From positions 349,066 to 413,065 of the forward strand of contig DGHR01000003.1 in assembly GCA_002392745.1 (NCBI GenBank): a stretch of DNA of 64,000 bases. The letters are read 5' to 3'. The translations under genes and the position numbers were made by a program. The notes beneath the pieces are model-generated. The model worked only from the letters and a program-made list of their open reading frames with translations. It ran no database searches and was not told the origin of the DNA. Each line of letters opens with the position of its first letter. The first letter of the stretch is position 1. This document shows positions 17,524 to 26,900 of this stretch, one piece after another. The DNA is from Bacteroidales bacterium UBA3843. GTDB taxonomy: Bacteria; Bacteroidota; Bacteroidia; Bacteroidales; Paludibacteraceae.

Positions 17524-17685
17524 TAAGACACTTCCTGTTGAGATTTTTTCCGTTTATTACGATTCGTGTTTTTCTCATTCATTCCTTCACTCCTTTATAC
17601 TTCAAAAACTCATCATAATCACAGATGCAATCCTCCACATCATATTCATGCGCTGCCATTTCTTGCCATTCACAATTTCAGCGTA

Positions 17686-17717
17686 CAAAGTTACTACAAA
17701 ATAATCAAATATACAAA
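17686..17717 (-). promoter_or_regulatory. Bacteroidota-type promoter
   Basis: On the minus strand TTTG (17717-17714) is followed by exactly 20 bases and TAACTTTG (17693-17686), the -33/-7 arrangement of the Bacteroidota primary sigma factor. Downstream there are only two mini-ORFs (26 and 19 codons, overlapping ATGA) and then the AlbA_2 pseudogene, so this is probably the old promoter of the decayed locus. Confidence 0.6.
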
Positions 17718-17788
17718 TAAAATTAAATTTTTATTTGAATTTATCAACTTTAACTTGAATTTAGTCAAGTTATAGTTAATCTCCTTCA

Positions 17789-17813
17789 TAAAAAAGCCGT
17801 CCTCTTGGACGGC
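17789..17813 (-). terminator. Rho-independent terminator of the 18-21.6 kb operon
   Basis: Minus strand: GCCGTCC, loop AAGA, GGACGGC, then six to seven T residues. A canonical perfect 7-bp GC-rich stem plus U-run, placed after the SGNH hydrolase gene and glycosyltransferase tail, so it ends the transcript that includes wzt. Confidence 0.85.
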
Positions 17814-17828
17814 CATACACTATACATT

Positions 17829-17974
17829 ATACATTTTTCTTCCTCTTCATCCACCGGAATGGGGTGAGCAAAAATTTACCGAGGCGATAGGCTTGGGAAG
17901 AATGGACTTCATCTGCTCCACTGCGCTTCGCGTATTTGCATAAAAATTTCTTACTACTCCAATATGACTACTAC
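17829..17974 (-). pseudogene. C-terminal remnant of a coiled-coil glycosyltransferase
   Basis: About 45 codons ending in SSQAYRLGKFLLTPFRWMKR and then KKNV-stop. Tails of the form xxSxxYRLGxxxxxPxRWxKx are characteristic of large Bacteroidota capsule glycosyltransferases with a C-terminal coiled coil. The frame has no start and is preceded by a stop, so the rest of the gene is lost. It lies between the SGNH hydrolase gene and the operon terminator. Confidence 0.5.
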
Positions 17975-17995
17975 ATGTGGCTGTATTCTATGCTC

Positions 17996-18673
17996 TTATA
18001 GTACATTGTAGATTGCATCAGCAATTAATTTCATTCCATAATCATTCGGGTGTTCACAGACGAAGGGGCTTTCGCCATTCGATGGCGTACATTCATCTCT
18101 ATATAGTTCCCATATCCAATCCAATGGGACATAAGGAAGATTATATTTTTGTGCGTTTACTACAACAGCTTTTTCTTTGAGTTCATTTGGCCAAAATTGT
18201 CCTGTTAAGATTATTGTACCTGTATATTGCCGAACATAAGTTATCAAATGTGATAATGCACATTCAAAATTTTGAACATCTTTCACATTCTCTCCAATGC
18301 GTATAATAATAATATCTTTGCCTCTACAAATTGAATGAAGCAGTTCATCTAAATCCAACGAAAAGTTCTCCTCCCATACTGCTATATTGATAGGGGTTAC
18401 AGTGGAAGATATGTTCAATTGTCTCAATCTCTGCTCTAACACATGGCAATAGTCATTTTCTGGGCATGAAGCAGCCATTCCATGATTGAAGGACCATTGA
18501 ACTGCTTTGCAAGGAGGATGAATAGTGATAGAATTTCCTATACATAGCACATGGTGCTCATTTCTATCCAATCCACACTTCTGCCGCATGACTGCTTTTG
18601 CGACCTTGTGATATGGACGCTGCCTGAGCCAAGTTCGGATAGAATTTCGTATTTTATTAATTTGTCTTCTCAT
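17996..18673 (-). CDS. SGNH/GDSL-like hydrolase or acyltransferase
   Basis: 225 residues. HHVLCIGNSITIHPP is the block I nucleophile region (GNS in place of GDS), RIGENV occupies the block III Gly-x-Asn-like position and HPNDYGMKLIADAIY gives the C-terminal D/H motif (here H-P-N-D). SGNH proteins in capsule loci remove or add O-acetyl groups. No signal peptide is obvious. Its start overlaps the upstream acyltransferase by 17 bases, so an acylation/deacylation pair is possible. Confidence 0.72.
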   Translation of the reverse strand: MRRQINKIRNSIRTWLRQRPYHKVAKAVMRQKCGLDRNEHHVLCIGNSITIHPPCKAVQWSFNHGMAASCPENDYCHVLEQRLRQLNISSTVTPINIAVWEENFSLDLDELLHSICRGKDIIIIRIGENVKDVQNFECALSHLITYVRQYTGTIILTGQFWPNELKEKAVVVNAQKYNLPYVPLDWIWELYRDECTPSNGESPFVCEHPNDYGMKLIADAIYNVL

Positions 18674-19283
18674 TTAATGTTTTTAATAACTTAGCGGGGC
18701 ACCCCACAATGACAGAATTCTCAGGAAAGCTATGTGTCACTACTGCGTTCGCTCCCACTATTACATTATCCCCTAATACAACACCAGGCATGATACATAC
18801 TCCATCCCCGATCCACACGTTTTTCCCGATTTTGACCGGTTTACTCGTCAAAATGCGCTCCGAAGGAGCTATGCCTATATCTCGGGTATCTACATTTCCA
18901 TGAAAATGATCGCTTATAAATACCTTGCTCGCTATCAATGTTCCATCGCCTATCTCTATATGTTCTATACATCCAATGTGACAATTATCTTCTATCCGCA
19001 CATTGTTGCCAATGAGGAGTTGAGGAGAAAAAAACTGATTTCCATAATGGTCTATCACTTCCATACGCAAATAATTCCCAGCGCTAAAAAAATCACCTAG
19101 TCTAATATACTTGCATCCTTCAATTCTATAAGCAGCTCCTACTTGAAAATTCTCTCCACATGATGCAAAAGAGCGAACCAAAAGTTTCTTTGTATGGGTT
19201 TCATTTTCAGCATATACTTGTTTAATTATAGGATATATGCGGCGCACAAACGATAGAAATATATTTCTAAAGAATGATTTCAT
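18657..19283 (-). CDS. Hexapeptide-repeat acyltransferase (WbbJ/LacA-like)
   Basis: 208 residues with left-handed beta-helix repeats: LRLGDFFSAGNYLRM-like start, IGNNVRIEDNCHIGCIEHIEIG, IGKNVWIGDGVCIMPGVVLG, NVIVGANAVVTHSFPENS and the family end VIVGCPAKLLKTL. SKVFISDHFHGN supplies the catalytic-type His. It should transfer an acetyl group from acetyl-CoA to a sugar. Co-transcribed with a glycosyltransferase 8 bases upstream and the SGNH gene downstream. Confidence 0.86.
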   Translation of the reverse strand: MKSFFRNIFLSFVRRIYPIIKQVYAENETHTKKLLVRSFASCGENFQVGAAYRIEGCKYIRLGDFFSAGNYLRMEVIDHYGNQFFSPQLLIGNNVRIEDNCHIGCIEHIEIGDGTLIASKVFISDHFHGNVDTRDIGIAPSERILTSKPVKIGKNVWIGDGVCIMPGVVLGDNVIVGANAVVTHSFPENSVIVGCPAKLLKTLNEKTN

Positions 19284-19291
19284 AATAACTT

Positions 19292-20323
19292 TTATATTTG
19301 AAATATTCGTCGCACTTGCGATTCAAACTCGTTCTTCTCTGACTTTATGATATCACGATAGAATTCAAACTCTTTATTGGCGTCCTCATAATGATTCAAT
19401 ATATAGCGTATACGCGATATTATTTCTTGCTTACCTACCGATTTTTCATTAAATTTATAGGAATCGGCAATTGGTACATCCTCAAAAAATCTCGCGGACC
19501 CACGCATTCCTGTGATAATACAACAACCATTCATAGCGCACTCTCGTGGCAAACGGTCTTTACCCGGATGATTGCCGAAATCAATGTATAGTTTCGCTCG
19601 TTGCATCATCTCTATCAACTGTGTTCGATTAAATCCTGTAAGAGCCACCCAGTGCAAATCTGGCGCCATTTCTATCAATTGTTTTGTATATTCATAACCT
19701 TTGCGAGGATTATATAAAATAATATCTTCTTTCTTAGATATATCGTAGTTTCCTGAATAATCAGTGTTTACATAGTCCTTCAAAGGAAGCATCTCCTGAA
19801 AACCTTGGTTTATAAGATAGTGTTGAATATATTCTGCCTGATAACCACATTCTGCATTCAACTCTACCAATTGACGAATTGTCATTAGATTTTCAAAGCA
19901 GTTACTACGCCGTTTAATTGAGCGTTTTATCCATTTCCAAAACCAATGTTTTCCCAATTGAGGATTAAAATGGTACAAATCTATAGGACTAAGATACGAT
20001 TGAGCACACGCATAGAAATTATCCACACTTATCCACCACAAAAATTTTTGCGTATGAGCATTACGATTCACAACATCAAAAATTCCTTCATAAAAGACCT
20101 CTATATTATGACTAGTATCCTCCACTGTTTCTGCAAAAGCCACATCGTATACACTATAATCTGAAGGTTTTAGATGGGCATCTTCACCAAAATATACAAT
20201 ATATGCATCACGTCCATTCGCACGAAGGAAGTGGACGAGTTGATGTAATAATTCCGCTCCCCCTGTTACCATTCCAGCGGGACAATGGACATAAATTTTT
20301 GTATCTGAATAAATCTGCAGCAT
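19292..20323 (-). CDS. GT-B-like glycosyltransferase, capsule export cluster
   Basis: 343 residues. IYVHCPAGMVTGGAELLHQLVHFL resembles the acceptor-side glycine loop of GT4 enzymes and the C-terminal GKDRLPRECAMNGCCIITG equals the donor-side E-x-A-x-x-G region. ALTGFNRTQLIEMMQRAKLYIDFG fits the second Rossmann domain. It lies 2 bases after wzt, a common place for a polymer-specific transferase. CAZy family and sugar are undetermined. Confidence 0.7.
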   Translation of the reverse strand: MLQIYSDTKIYVHCPAGMVTGGAELLHQLVHFLRANGRDAYIVYFGEDAHLKPSDYSVYDVAFAETVEDTSHNIEVFYEGIFDVVNRNAHTQKFLWWISVDNFYACAQSYLSPIDLYHFNPQLGKHWFWKWIKRSIKRRSNCFENLMTIRQLVELNAECGYQAEYIQHYLINQGFQEMLPLKDYVNTDYSGNYDISKKEDIILYNPRKGYEYTKQLIEMAPDLHWVALTGFNRTQLIEMMQRAKLYIDFGNHPGKDRLPRECAMNGCCIITGMRGSARFFEDVPIADSYKFNEKSVGKQEIISRIRYILNHYEDANKEFEFYRDIIKSEKNEFESQVRRIFQI

Positions 20324-20325
20324 AC

Positions 20326-21633
20326 TTATTCTGTTATAACTTTGGTTAAATATTCATTACTCTCGTGCAAACGCAGTCCCCACCATGGTTCCCAGTATAG
20401 GAACTCATCATTCAGCCCAGTGTGGACATATTTAATATTAAATGAAAGTACTTCTCGCAAAAAATCCATCTGATAAGGAGAAGTAGAAGGGGATTGCAAA
20501 CCAGCCTCAAACCGAACATAATACTTCCCAATCGGTAAAGCTGGGTGTGGGATAATCATATCCACAACAAACTCGTTTTTACCCACAGGAACCCTCATCA
20601 GATTGGAAGAATAGAATGCCACATGTACCCCCTCTCCGTTTTGAATTATCATATTGCATTGGAACTCTTTCACATTTCTATTGCGGCGCATTCTAGCCTG
20701 AAAATGAAGAGGTTCATCCATTGCAATCTGGTCGGGATGATCAGATTGCAAACATACCTCTATGAACTCAACATCACGGCGGAATTCATTATTATCCATA
20801 CGATCTGACTCTGTTACAACCTTGCGCGTCGTTACTTCTATTAAATCATAAGATATGTATCTTTCAACTGCGTTTTGGGCCGTTCCTATGAAATCAACAC
20901 TACCTTGCTTTAAAATTATTCCGGTTTTACATAAACGCTTTATAGAATCCATGTTATGACTGACAAAGAGGACGGTGCGGCCTTGGCCTTGAGAGACATC
21001 TTTCATCTTGCCGATGGCTTTCTTTTGGAACTCGGCATCGCCGACGGCGAGGACTTCGTCCACAACCAATATCTCAGGGTCCAGGAAAGCGGCTACGGCA
21101 AAGCCGAGGCGGACGGTCATACCCGAGCTATAACGCTTCACCGGTGTGTCGATATATTTCTCGCAGCCGCTAAAATCGATAATCTCGTCAATCTTACGGT
21201 CTATCTCCTGTTTGGTCATTCCCAGGATAGCGCCGTTCATATAGATATTCTCCCGACCCGTCATCTCGCCATGGAAACCCGTGCCGACCTCCAGCAGGCT
21301 GGCTATACGGCCGCGGGCACGGATAGTGCCCACCGTAGGCGCCGTCACCTTGCTCAGCAGTTTCAGCAAAGTGCTCTTGCCGGCACCGTTCTTGCCGATG
21401 ATACCGACCACATCGCCTTCCTCCACCCGGAAATCGATGTCGCGCAGCGCCCATACATAGTCCGAATTGGCTTTGGCACTACGGTCGTTGACATCGCCTA
21501 TCTTCAGGTACGGGTCCTCGTGGCCCAGGATACTGGTCTGCCACCAGCGGTTGATATCATGGCTCAGCGTGCCTGTGCTGACCAAGCCCAGGCGGTATTG
21601 CTTGCCTACGTGGTTGAATTCTATGGCTGTCAT
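20326..21633 (-). CDS. wzt: ABC transporter ATP-binding protein for O-polysaccharide export (Wzt-type)
   Basis: 435 residues. Walker A IIGKNGAGKSTLLKLLSKV, signature YSSGMTVRLGFAV, Walker B PEILVVDEVLAVGD, then a C-terminal beta-sandwich (residues ~265-435) typical of Wzt, which recognises the modified end of the finished polymer before export. The matching Wzm permease is normally adjacent; here none is seen up- or downstream within the window. Base composition changes inside the gene: the ATPase part (about 20950-21633) is GC-rich like core genes, the C-terminal domain is AT-rich like its neighbours, which suggests domain replacement. Confidence 0.88.
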   Translation of the reverse strand: MTAIEFNHVGKQYRLGLVSTGTLSHDINRWWQTSILGHEDPYLKIGDVNDRSAKANSDYVWALRDIDFRVEEGDVVGIIGKNGAGKSTLLKLLSKVTAPTVGTIRARGRIASLLEVGTGFHGEMTGRENIYMNGAILGMTKQEIDRKIDEIIDFSGCEKYIDTPVKRYSSGMTVRLGFAVAAFLDPEILVVDEVLAVGDAEFQKKAIGKMKDVSQGQGRTVLFVSHNMDSIKRLCKTGIILKQGSVDFIGTAQNAVERYISYDLIEVTTRKVVTESDRMDNNEFRRDVEFIEVCLQSDHPDQIAMDEPLHFQARMRRNRNVKEFQCNMIIQNGEGVHVAFYSSNLMRVPVGKNEFVVDMIIPHPALPIGKYYVRFEAGLQSPSTSPYQMDFLREVLSFNIKYVHTGLNDEFLYWEPWWGLRLHESNEYLTKVITE

Positions 21634-21680
21634 TTGGGATAATGGTTATTGGTTAATGGTTATAGGTGATTGTTCATTAC
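21634..21680. repeat. AATGGTTATTGG-type repeat and remnant of a GxxExxY start
   Basis: AATGGTTATTGGTTAATGGTTA-like words (quoted in part) lie just 5' of wzt. They are followed at 21681-21700 by the first six codons of a GxxExxY gene (minus-strand ATGTCC..GTCGAGAAA with a 3-base insertion), so a third copy of that gene once stood here and was deleted. Confidence 0.6.
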
Positions 21681-21701
21681 CTTTCTCGACGGAGGACATT
21701 C

Positions 21702-21910
21702 TTTGATGATTTGAAAATTATATAAAAAATAGATTTCTGAATCACGACCTTTGTCGTTCGTTATTTGTTCTTGATTTTTTCAGTATGAGTAAATTCCTCT
21801 GAAAACATCAAGCTCCAAATAACATGCTGCACGCATTATTCATAAATCCAATTATATTAAAAATATTTTTGACATATCATGTAATATAAGTTTTCAACTA
21901 TCCGCGCTAT
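21702..21910. repeat. 210-bp repeat R1
   Basis: First of five near-identical non-coding copies (R1-R5) flanking two GxxExxY genes. Common features are a stem ACGAC-CTTT-GTCGT, the word TTGTTCTTGATTTTTTCAG and an AT-rich end TTATATTAAAAATATTTTTGAC. No conserved reading frame exists across copies. Confidence 0.85.
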
Positions 21911-21935
21911 GGTCTTCGACTATTGGTTATATTCA

Positions 21936-22355
21936 TCAAAACGCCACCATCTTATATGTTTGCGGGTCGTAATAGTATTTCTCGCACTGCGCGTAGATTG
22001 GCGCAAAATTATACAAGACACCAAAGTTTATTCCTGATAACCGCATATAGTTCCACAATTGCTGACGGTGAACATCCGATAGTGCTTCGACCGCCTTGCA
22101 TTCTACAATAACCGACGTTTCGTCATTCATTATACAGAAATCTACGTAATGTTTGTGTTCTATTGCATGCCCTTTGTAGTTGGCGGAAAACATATATTCC
22201 TTATTGAAAGCGATATTACGCAAAGCAAGTTCGATAGCCAACGCTTCTTGATACATATATTCATTTAGAAAAGGTCCTAATTGTTTATGCACCTCTTGAC
22301 ATGCGCCAATTGCCGGATAAACAATTTGTTTCCATTTTTCTTTCTCGACGGACAT
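21936..22355 (-). CDS. GxxExxY protein (PD-(D/E)XK nuclease-like), copy 1
   Basis: 139 residues. Family motif GPFLNEYMYQEALAIEL (GxxxxExxYxxAL), the nuclease-like core VDFCIMNDETSVIVECKAVEAL (D...E-x-K), and the typical end LRLSGINFGVLYNFA. GxxExxY proteins are abundant in Bacteroidota capsule loci and are predicted nucleases of unknown role. It differs from copy 2 (22802-23221) at a single residue (Met/Val in FCI(M/V)NDE). Confidence 0.88.
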   Translation of the reverse strand: MSVEKEKWKQIVYPAIGACQEVHKQLGPFLNEYMYQEALAIELALRNIAFNKEYMFSANYKGHAIEHKHYVDFCIMNDETSVIVECKAVEALSDVHRQQLWNYMRLSGINFGVLYNFAPIYAQCEKYYYDPQTYKMVAF

Positions 22356-22357
22356 TC

Positions 22358-22568
22358 TTTGATGATTTGAAAATTATATAAAAAAACAGATTTCTGAATC
22401 ACGACCTTTGTCGTTCGTTATTTGTTCTTGATTTTTTCAGTATGAGTAAATTCCTCTGAAAACACCAAGTCCAAACAACATGCTGTACGCATTATTCATA
22501 AATCCAATTATATTAAAAATATTTTTGACACATCATGTAATATAAGTATTCGACTATCCGCGCTATGG
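22358..22568. repeat. 210-bp repeat R2
   Basis: Copy of R1, starting 3 bases upstream of the GxxExxY copy 1 start codon. It joins head-to-tail with R3, so gene 1 has two R units on its 5' side. Confidence 0.85.
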
Positions 22569-22778
22569 TTGATGATTTGAAGATTATATAAAAAACAGAT
22601 TTCTGAATCACGACCTTTGTCGTTCGTTATTTGTTCTTGATTTTTTCAGTATGAGTAAACTCCTCTGAAAACACCAAACTCCAAATAACATGCTGCACGC
22701 ATTATTCATAAATCCAATTATATTAAAAATATTTTTGACACATCATGGAATATAAGTTTTTGACTATCCGCGCTAAGG
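22569..22778. repeat. 210-bp repeat R3
   Basis: Copy of R1, lying between R2 and the stop of GxxExxY copy 2. R3-gene2-R4 repeats R1-gene1-R2 with a period of 866 bp. Confidence 0.85.
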
Positions 22779-22801
22779 TCTTCGACTATTGGCTATATTC
22801 G

Positions 22802-23221
22802 TCAAAACGCCACCATCTTATATGTTTGCGGGTCGTAATAGTATTTCTCGCACTGCGCGTAGATTGGCGCAAAATTATACAAGACACCAAAGTTTATTCC
22901 TGATAACCGCATATAGTTCCACAATTGCTGACGGTGAACATCCGATAGTGCTTCGACCGCCTTGCATTCTACAATAACCGATGTTTCGTCATTCACTATA
23001 CAAAAATCTACGTAATGTTTGTGTTCTATTGCATGCCCTTTGTAGTTGGCGGAAAACATATATTCCTTATTGAAAGCGATATTACGCAAAGCAAGTTCGA
23101 TAGCCAACGCTTCTTGATACATATATTCGTTTAGAAAAGGTCCTAATTGTTTATGCACCTCTTGACATGCGCCAATTGCCGGATAAACAATTTGTTTCCA
23201 TTTTTCTTTCTCGACGGACAT
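22802..23221 (-). CDS. GxxExxY protein, copy 2
   Basis: 139 residues, identical to copy 1 except Val for Met in FCIVNDE. Same motifs: GPFLNEYMYQEAL and VECKA. The near-identity over gene and flanks shows a recent tandem duplication of 866 bp. Its own upstream side has R4 and R5, and beyond them a consensus promoter at 23828. Confidence 0.88.
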   Translation of the reverse strand: MSVEKEKWKQIVYPAIGACQEVHKQLGPFLNEYMYQEALAIELALRNIAFNKEYMFSANYKGHAIEHKHYVDFCIVNDETSVIVECKAVEALSDVHRQQLWNYMRLSGINFGVLYNFAPIYAQCEKYYYDPQTYKMVAF

Positions 23222-23223
23222 TC

Positions 23224-23433
23224 TTTGATGATTTGAAAATTATATAAAAAACAGATTTCTGAATCACGACTTTTGTCGTTCGTTATTTGTTCTTGATTTT
23301 TTCAGTATGAGTAAATTCCTCTGAAAACATCAAGCTCAAAATAACATGCTGTACGCATTATTCATAAATCCAATTATATTAAAAATATTTTTGACATATC
23401 ATGTAATATAAGTTTTTGACTATCAGCGCTAAG
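23224..23433. repeat. 210-bp repeat R4
   Basis: Copy of R1 immediately upstream of GxxExxY copy 2; the GACTTTTGTCGT variant alters one loop base of the small stem. Confidence 0.85.
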
Positions 23434-23605
23434 TTTGATGTTTTGAAAATTATATAAAAAATAGATTTCTGAATCACGACTTTCGTCGTTCGTTATTTGT
23501 TCTTGATTTTTTCAGTATGAGTGAACTCTTATGAAAATATCCAAACTCCCAAATAACATGCTGCACGCATTATTCAAATCCGATTATACTAAAATATTTT
23601 GATAC
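23434..23605. repeat. 210-bp repeat R5, partial
   Basis: Most divergent copy (TTTGATGTTTTG start, AGTGAACTCTTATGAAAATATCC inside, quoted in part). It fades out after GATTATACTAAAATATTTTGATAC, so the array ends here. Confidence 0.8.
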
Positions 23606-23639
23606 AATGTTCGATAAAATCGCTTATAATTTCTATTTT

Positions 23640-23820
23640 TACAGCATGGGAGATAGGGATTCAGCTGCAAGCTGATACGGAACGGGAGGTTAGAACATTA
23701 AGGAACTTTTGCTCATTACTGTTTGAACAGACCGTTACGCTTTGGCCGTTTAGGCTTTAGTCCTATATCACATGCAATATCATTATTATTTTTTTCTACT
23801 GCAAAGTGCCTTTGCAGCAA
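23640..23820 (-). ncRNA. Candidate small RNA or structured leader (unverified)
   Basis: A consensus promoter (23828-23858) fires into about 180 bases with no open frame longer than a few codons. On the minus strand the stretch holds small perfect hairpins: CTGTT-CA-AACAG and CAGCT-TGC-AGCTG, and a GCCTAAACGGC element. It could be a stand-alone RNA or the 5' leader of GxxExxY copy 2 further downstream. I could not match it to a known RNA family by eye. Confidence 0.3.
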
Positions 23821-23827
23821 AACGCGG

Positions 23828-23858
23828 CAAAGTTACAAAAAAAAAATGATATATACAA
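23828..23858 (-). promoter_or_regulatory. Bacteroidota-type promoter
   Basis: TTG (23858-23856), 20 bases, TAACTTTG (23835-23828) on the minus strand. It points at the gene-free stretch 23640-23820 and then the R5/R4/GxxExxY unit. Confidence 0.65.
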
Positions 23859-23928
23859 GATATATATCACTTTTTGTTGCAAATACGTTCAATTTTGGAC
23901 TTTTTCGGCGTGTTTTTCTCATCCGCGG

Positions 23929-26900
23929 CTATTCCTCCACCGGGCAGTCTATGTCCTCGGGAGGAGCGGAATAACGGTTCTTCTTGCCATAGACCACCCA
24001 TTTGTCCAAAGCCACCAGCACAGCGGGTACTACGGTGAGAATCAGCACGATAGCCATAAAAGCACCGACAGCCAGACAACCGACGATATTGCTAATCATC
24101 AGGTCGTCAATCAGCAAAGCCATCACACCGGGGCCCAGCACCATGATCAGTCCCGAAGTGAGGATAGTACGTATCGAACCGCGATAAGCGGCTGCCGCGG
24201 CGTCATACTGGGTCATCGTGCGGCGGAACTCGCGGTAGTAATTGGCGAAGAGGATACCATAGTCAATCGTGGCTCCCATCAGGATAGCCTGCACAATCAG
24301 GTACGCCAGATAGAGCATACGGCCGGATACCAAACCGGCCACCACCACATTGACATAGAAGGCCGTCATCACCGTCACCACCAGGATAGTGGGCACCACC
24401 AGCGAGCGGAACGTGACTGCCACAATCAGGAAGATAGCCAGGATAGTGAGCAGCGTGACCACATTCATCTCATGGTCGAAACCGCCGCGCATCTCGGCAT
24501 ACATCACCGATTCGCCCACATAGTAATGTTCGCCCGGCAGATGGGCATCGGCCAAGGCGGTGAGTGTATCCACGAAAGCGTAGGTCTCGGCCGACTCGGG
24601 CGGCAGCGTGGTAAGCAACACCAGCAGCGAATGGTCGGGCTGGCGCAACTGGCCTATTCCCGATTTGATTTGCGCATGGATAGAACCTGCCTGCGTGCGC
24701 ACCGAATCCGGAACAAACTCCTCCAGACGCGGGTCATATACAAGCGTGTCGCATGCATATGCCAGCAGCGCATCCAGGCCCATACGCATCGTGTCGCACG
24801 CGCTATGGGCAGCGGCGTAATAGGTATAGAGCAACGACATCTGCGAGGGAGTCACAGGCGCCGACTTGACTCCGGAGAGTTGCATCAGCTGCGCCAGATG
24901 CTTCGCCATCTGAGCGGAGGTATAAGCCTGCTCGCCGAACATCAGTTCGGTGAACAATTCCGCCTGCTGGTCTTCGCGCGACGGTTTGTGGCTGGCCGCT
25001 ACGACCGGTTGCTCGGAAGAGGACTTCACCAGTACACCGGCTTTCTCTTTCTCCTCGCGCGCCATGCGGCTGCGTGCCAGCGAGTCCTGGAGCGCAGAGA
25101 TAGTACGGAGCATCGAGGCTATGGAATCAGTGATGATGGGCGACGGGGTAGCAGGTGCGGCGGATGGAGCGGCAGACGCACTCTCCGTCTCCGGTTGGTT
25201 GGCCTGCGAGAGCGCTAGCAACTGGGAATCAGTGAATTCGTCTATGCCGAACGCATGCAGCATGGTGTTCATCTCGGCCGGAGTGAGCGACGCATTGGCG
25301 TTCGCCAGGTCCATCAGCCGGGCACGCTGGCCCAGCATCGTGCGCTGTTCGTCGGAGATCATACCCGCCAGTCCCTTGCGTTGGAACAGGTCGTCGGTCA
25401 GCAGATGGACATACTGCAACGGCGTGAGTTGTTTGACCTTGCCGGGTGCATATCCATAGACCAGACGCGTCTGGATAGGCGTAGAACCGATGAAAGCCGC
25501 CATCTCATTGACCGCCATCGGCAGTCGCAACGCCATCGTATCGGTCAGTTTGCGCATCTCGATAGTCACAGGCGACGTATGGGTGGTGTTCAGCGTCTCG
25601 ATGAACGGCACCAGAGCAATACGCTCGGGTTCGCTGACAGCAGGCACCGGCAGAGGTTCGGATGCTGGCAGAGCAGCCATGTCCGGCGATGAGAGAGCAT
25701 TGGTCAGGGGGGGCTCTGCCGCAGAGTCGCGCGCCACCGGAACGGCAGGCGTGCCGGTAGTGGTATCACGCGTCGCAGCCGGTTTGGAAGACGTGTCACG
25801 AGAAGCCGGAGAGGGTGTCTTGCTTCGCGACGGGCCAGACGTCTCCGCCACTGGCGCAGCCTCCTCCTCGGGGCGGTTCATCATGGACATCAGCATATCC
25901 AGCTGTTCGCGCATCTCATCGTCGATATACCCTGCGAAAAGCGGATTGCGTACACAGTCATCATGCATGAAACGCACCAGGTCCGGAAACTCCAGACGGA
26001 TGACCGTATCGGGATATGTGCGCATGAAATATGCCAACCGGATGATATCCGGCGAGAGCATATCCATCGCCTCGGGCGGCATAGACGCCGCGCCGGCCGG
26101 CATCATGTCGGCAAACGTAGTGGTCAACGTACGGATATGAGAGGTCATGTCGGCAGGCATGAGCCGCTGGCTCATCAGCGTGGGATACGATATGATAGTC
26201 TGTATGCCCGGCTGCGCCATCAGGGTATCGACGAACATCAGCACCGAGTCCTCGTCGTGGGTGTCATAGACCAGCACGAAAGGATTAGGCGACGGGAAGA
26301 CCTTCTCTATACGCGATTCCGCCTGAGCGGAGAAGAAGATGGTGGTGCGGCGCGACAAGAACCATGAGGCAAAAAACAGCACCACGGCGAAAATCGCCAT
26401 CGTGACCTTGTGCGAGGTAGCGAACCGCGCCATGCCGTCGGTTGGCGGCACGAACACCCGTTTCTGGGAGTGATTGATAGTGCGGCGGAAAAGAAGCATC
26501 AGCGACGGCATCACCGTGAACGTACACAGCAACGAACAAGCCACACCCTTGGCCAGCACGATTCCCATGTCGGCACCTATCTTCAACCGCATGAAACAGA
26601 GCATCAGCAGTCCGACTATCGTCGTCAGCGCCGATGACAGGATAGACGGCGCCGCCTTGCGAAGAGCGCGGTTGGCGGCCAGGATAGCCGTTCGGCGGTC
26701 GGTATGCTCGTCCTGCTCCTGACGATAGCGGTTGAGCAGGACAATACAATAGTCGAGCGACAGCACCGCCTGCAGGATCGAACCGATGAAATTAGTGGTG
26801 ATGGACACCGAGGGCAACAGCGCGTTCGTACCCATATTGAGCACGATAGCCATACCCGTGGAAATAAGCACCACCACCGGCTCGAACCACGATTGCGCCA

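Noticed and set aside
17579..17660. Mini-ORFs of 26 and 19 codons after the 17686 promoter
   Set aside because: Too short, no family, lie in a decayed locus; described only with the promoter.
20956..21642. 228-codon plus-strand open frame over wzt
   Set aside because: Caused by GC-rich codon use of the ATPase half of wzt; no recognisable domain.
21702..23605. R repeats considered as insertion-sequence ends
   Set aside because: Direct, not inverted; no transposase frame; gene between them is a GxxExxY protein.
23700..23790. Possible known riboswitch or 6S-type RNA
   Set aside because: No conserved core that I can identify; kept only as an unnamed RNA candidate.
23806..25218. 470-codon plus-strand open frame
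   Set aside because: Shadow of the MMPL gene on the other strand; His/Arg/Gln-rich low-complexity product with no family.
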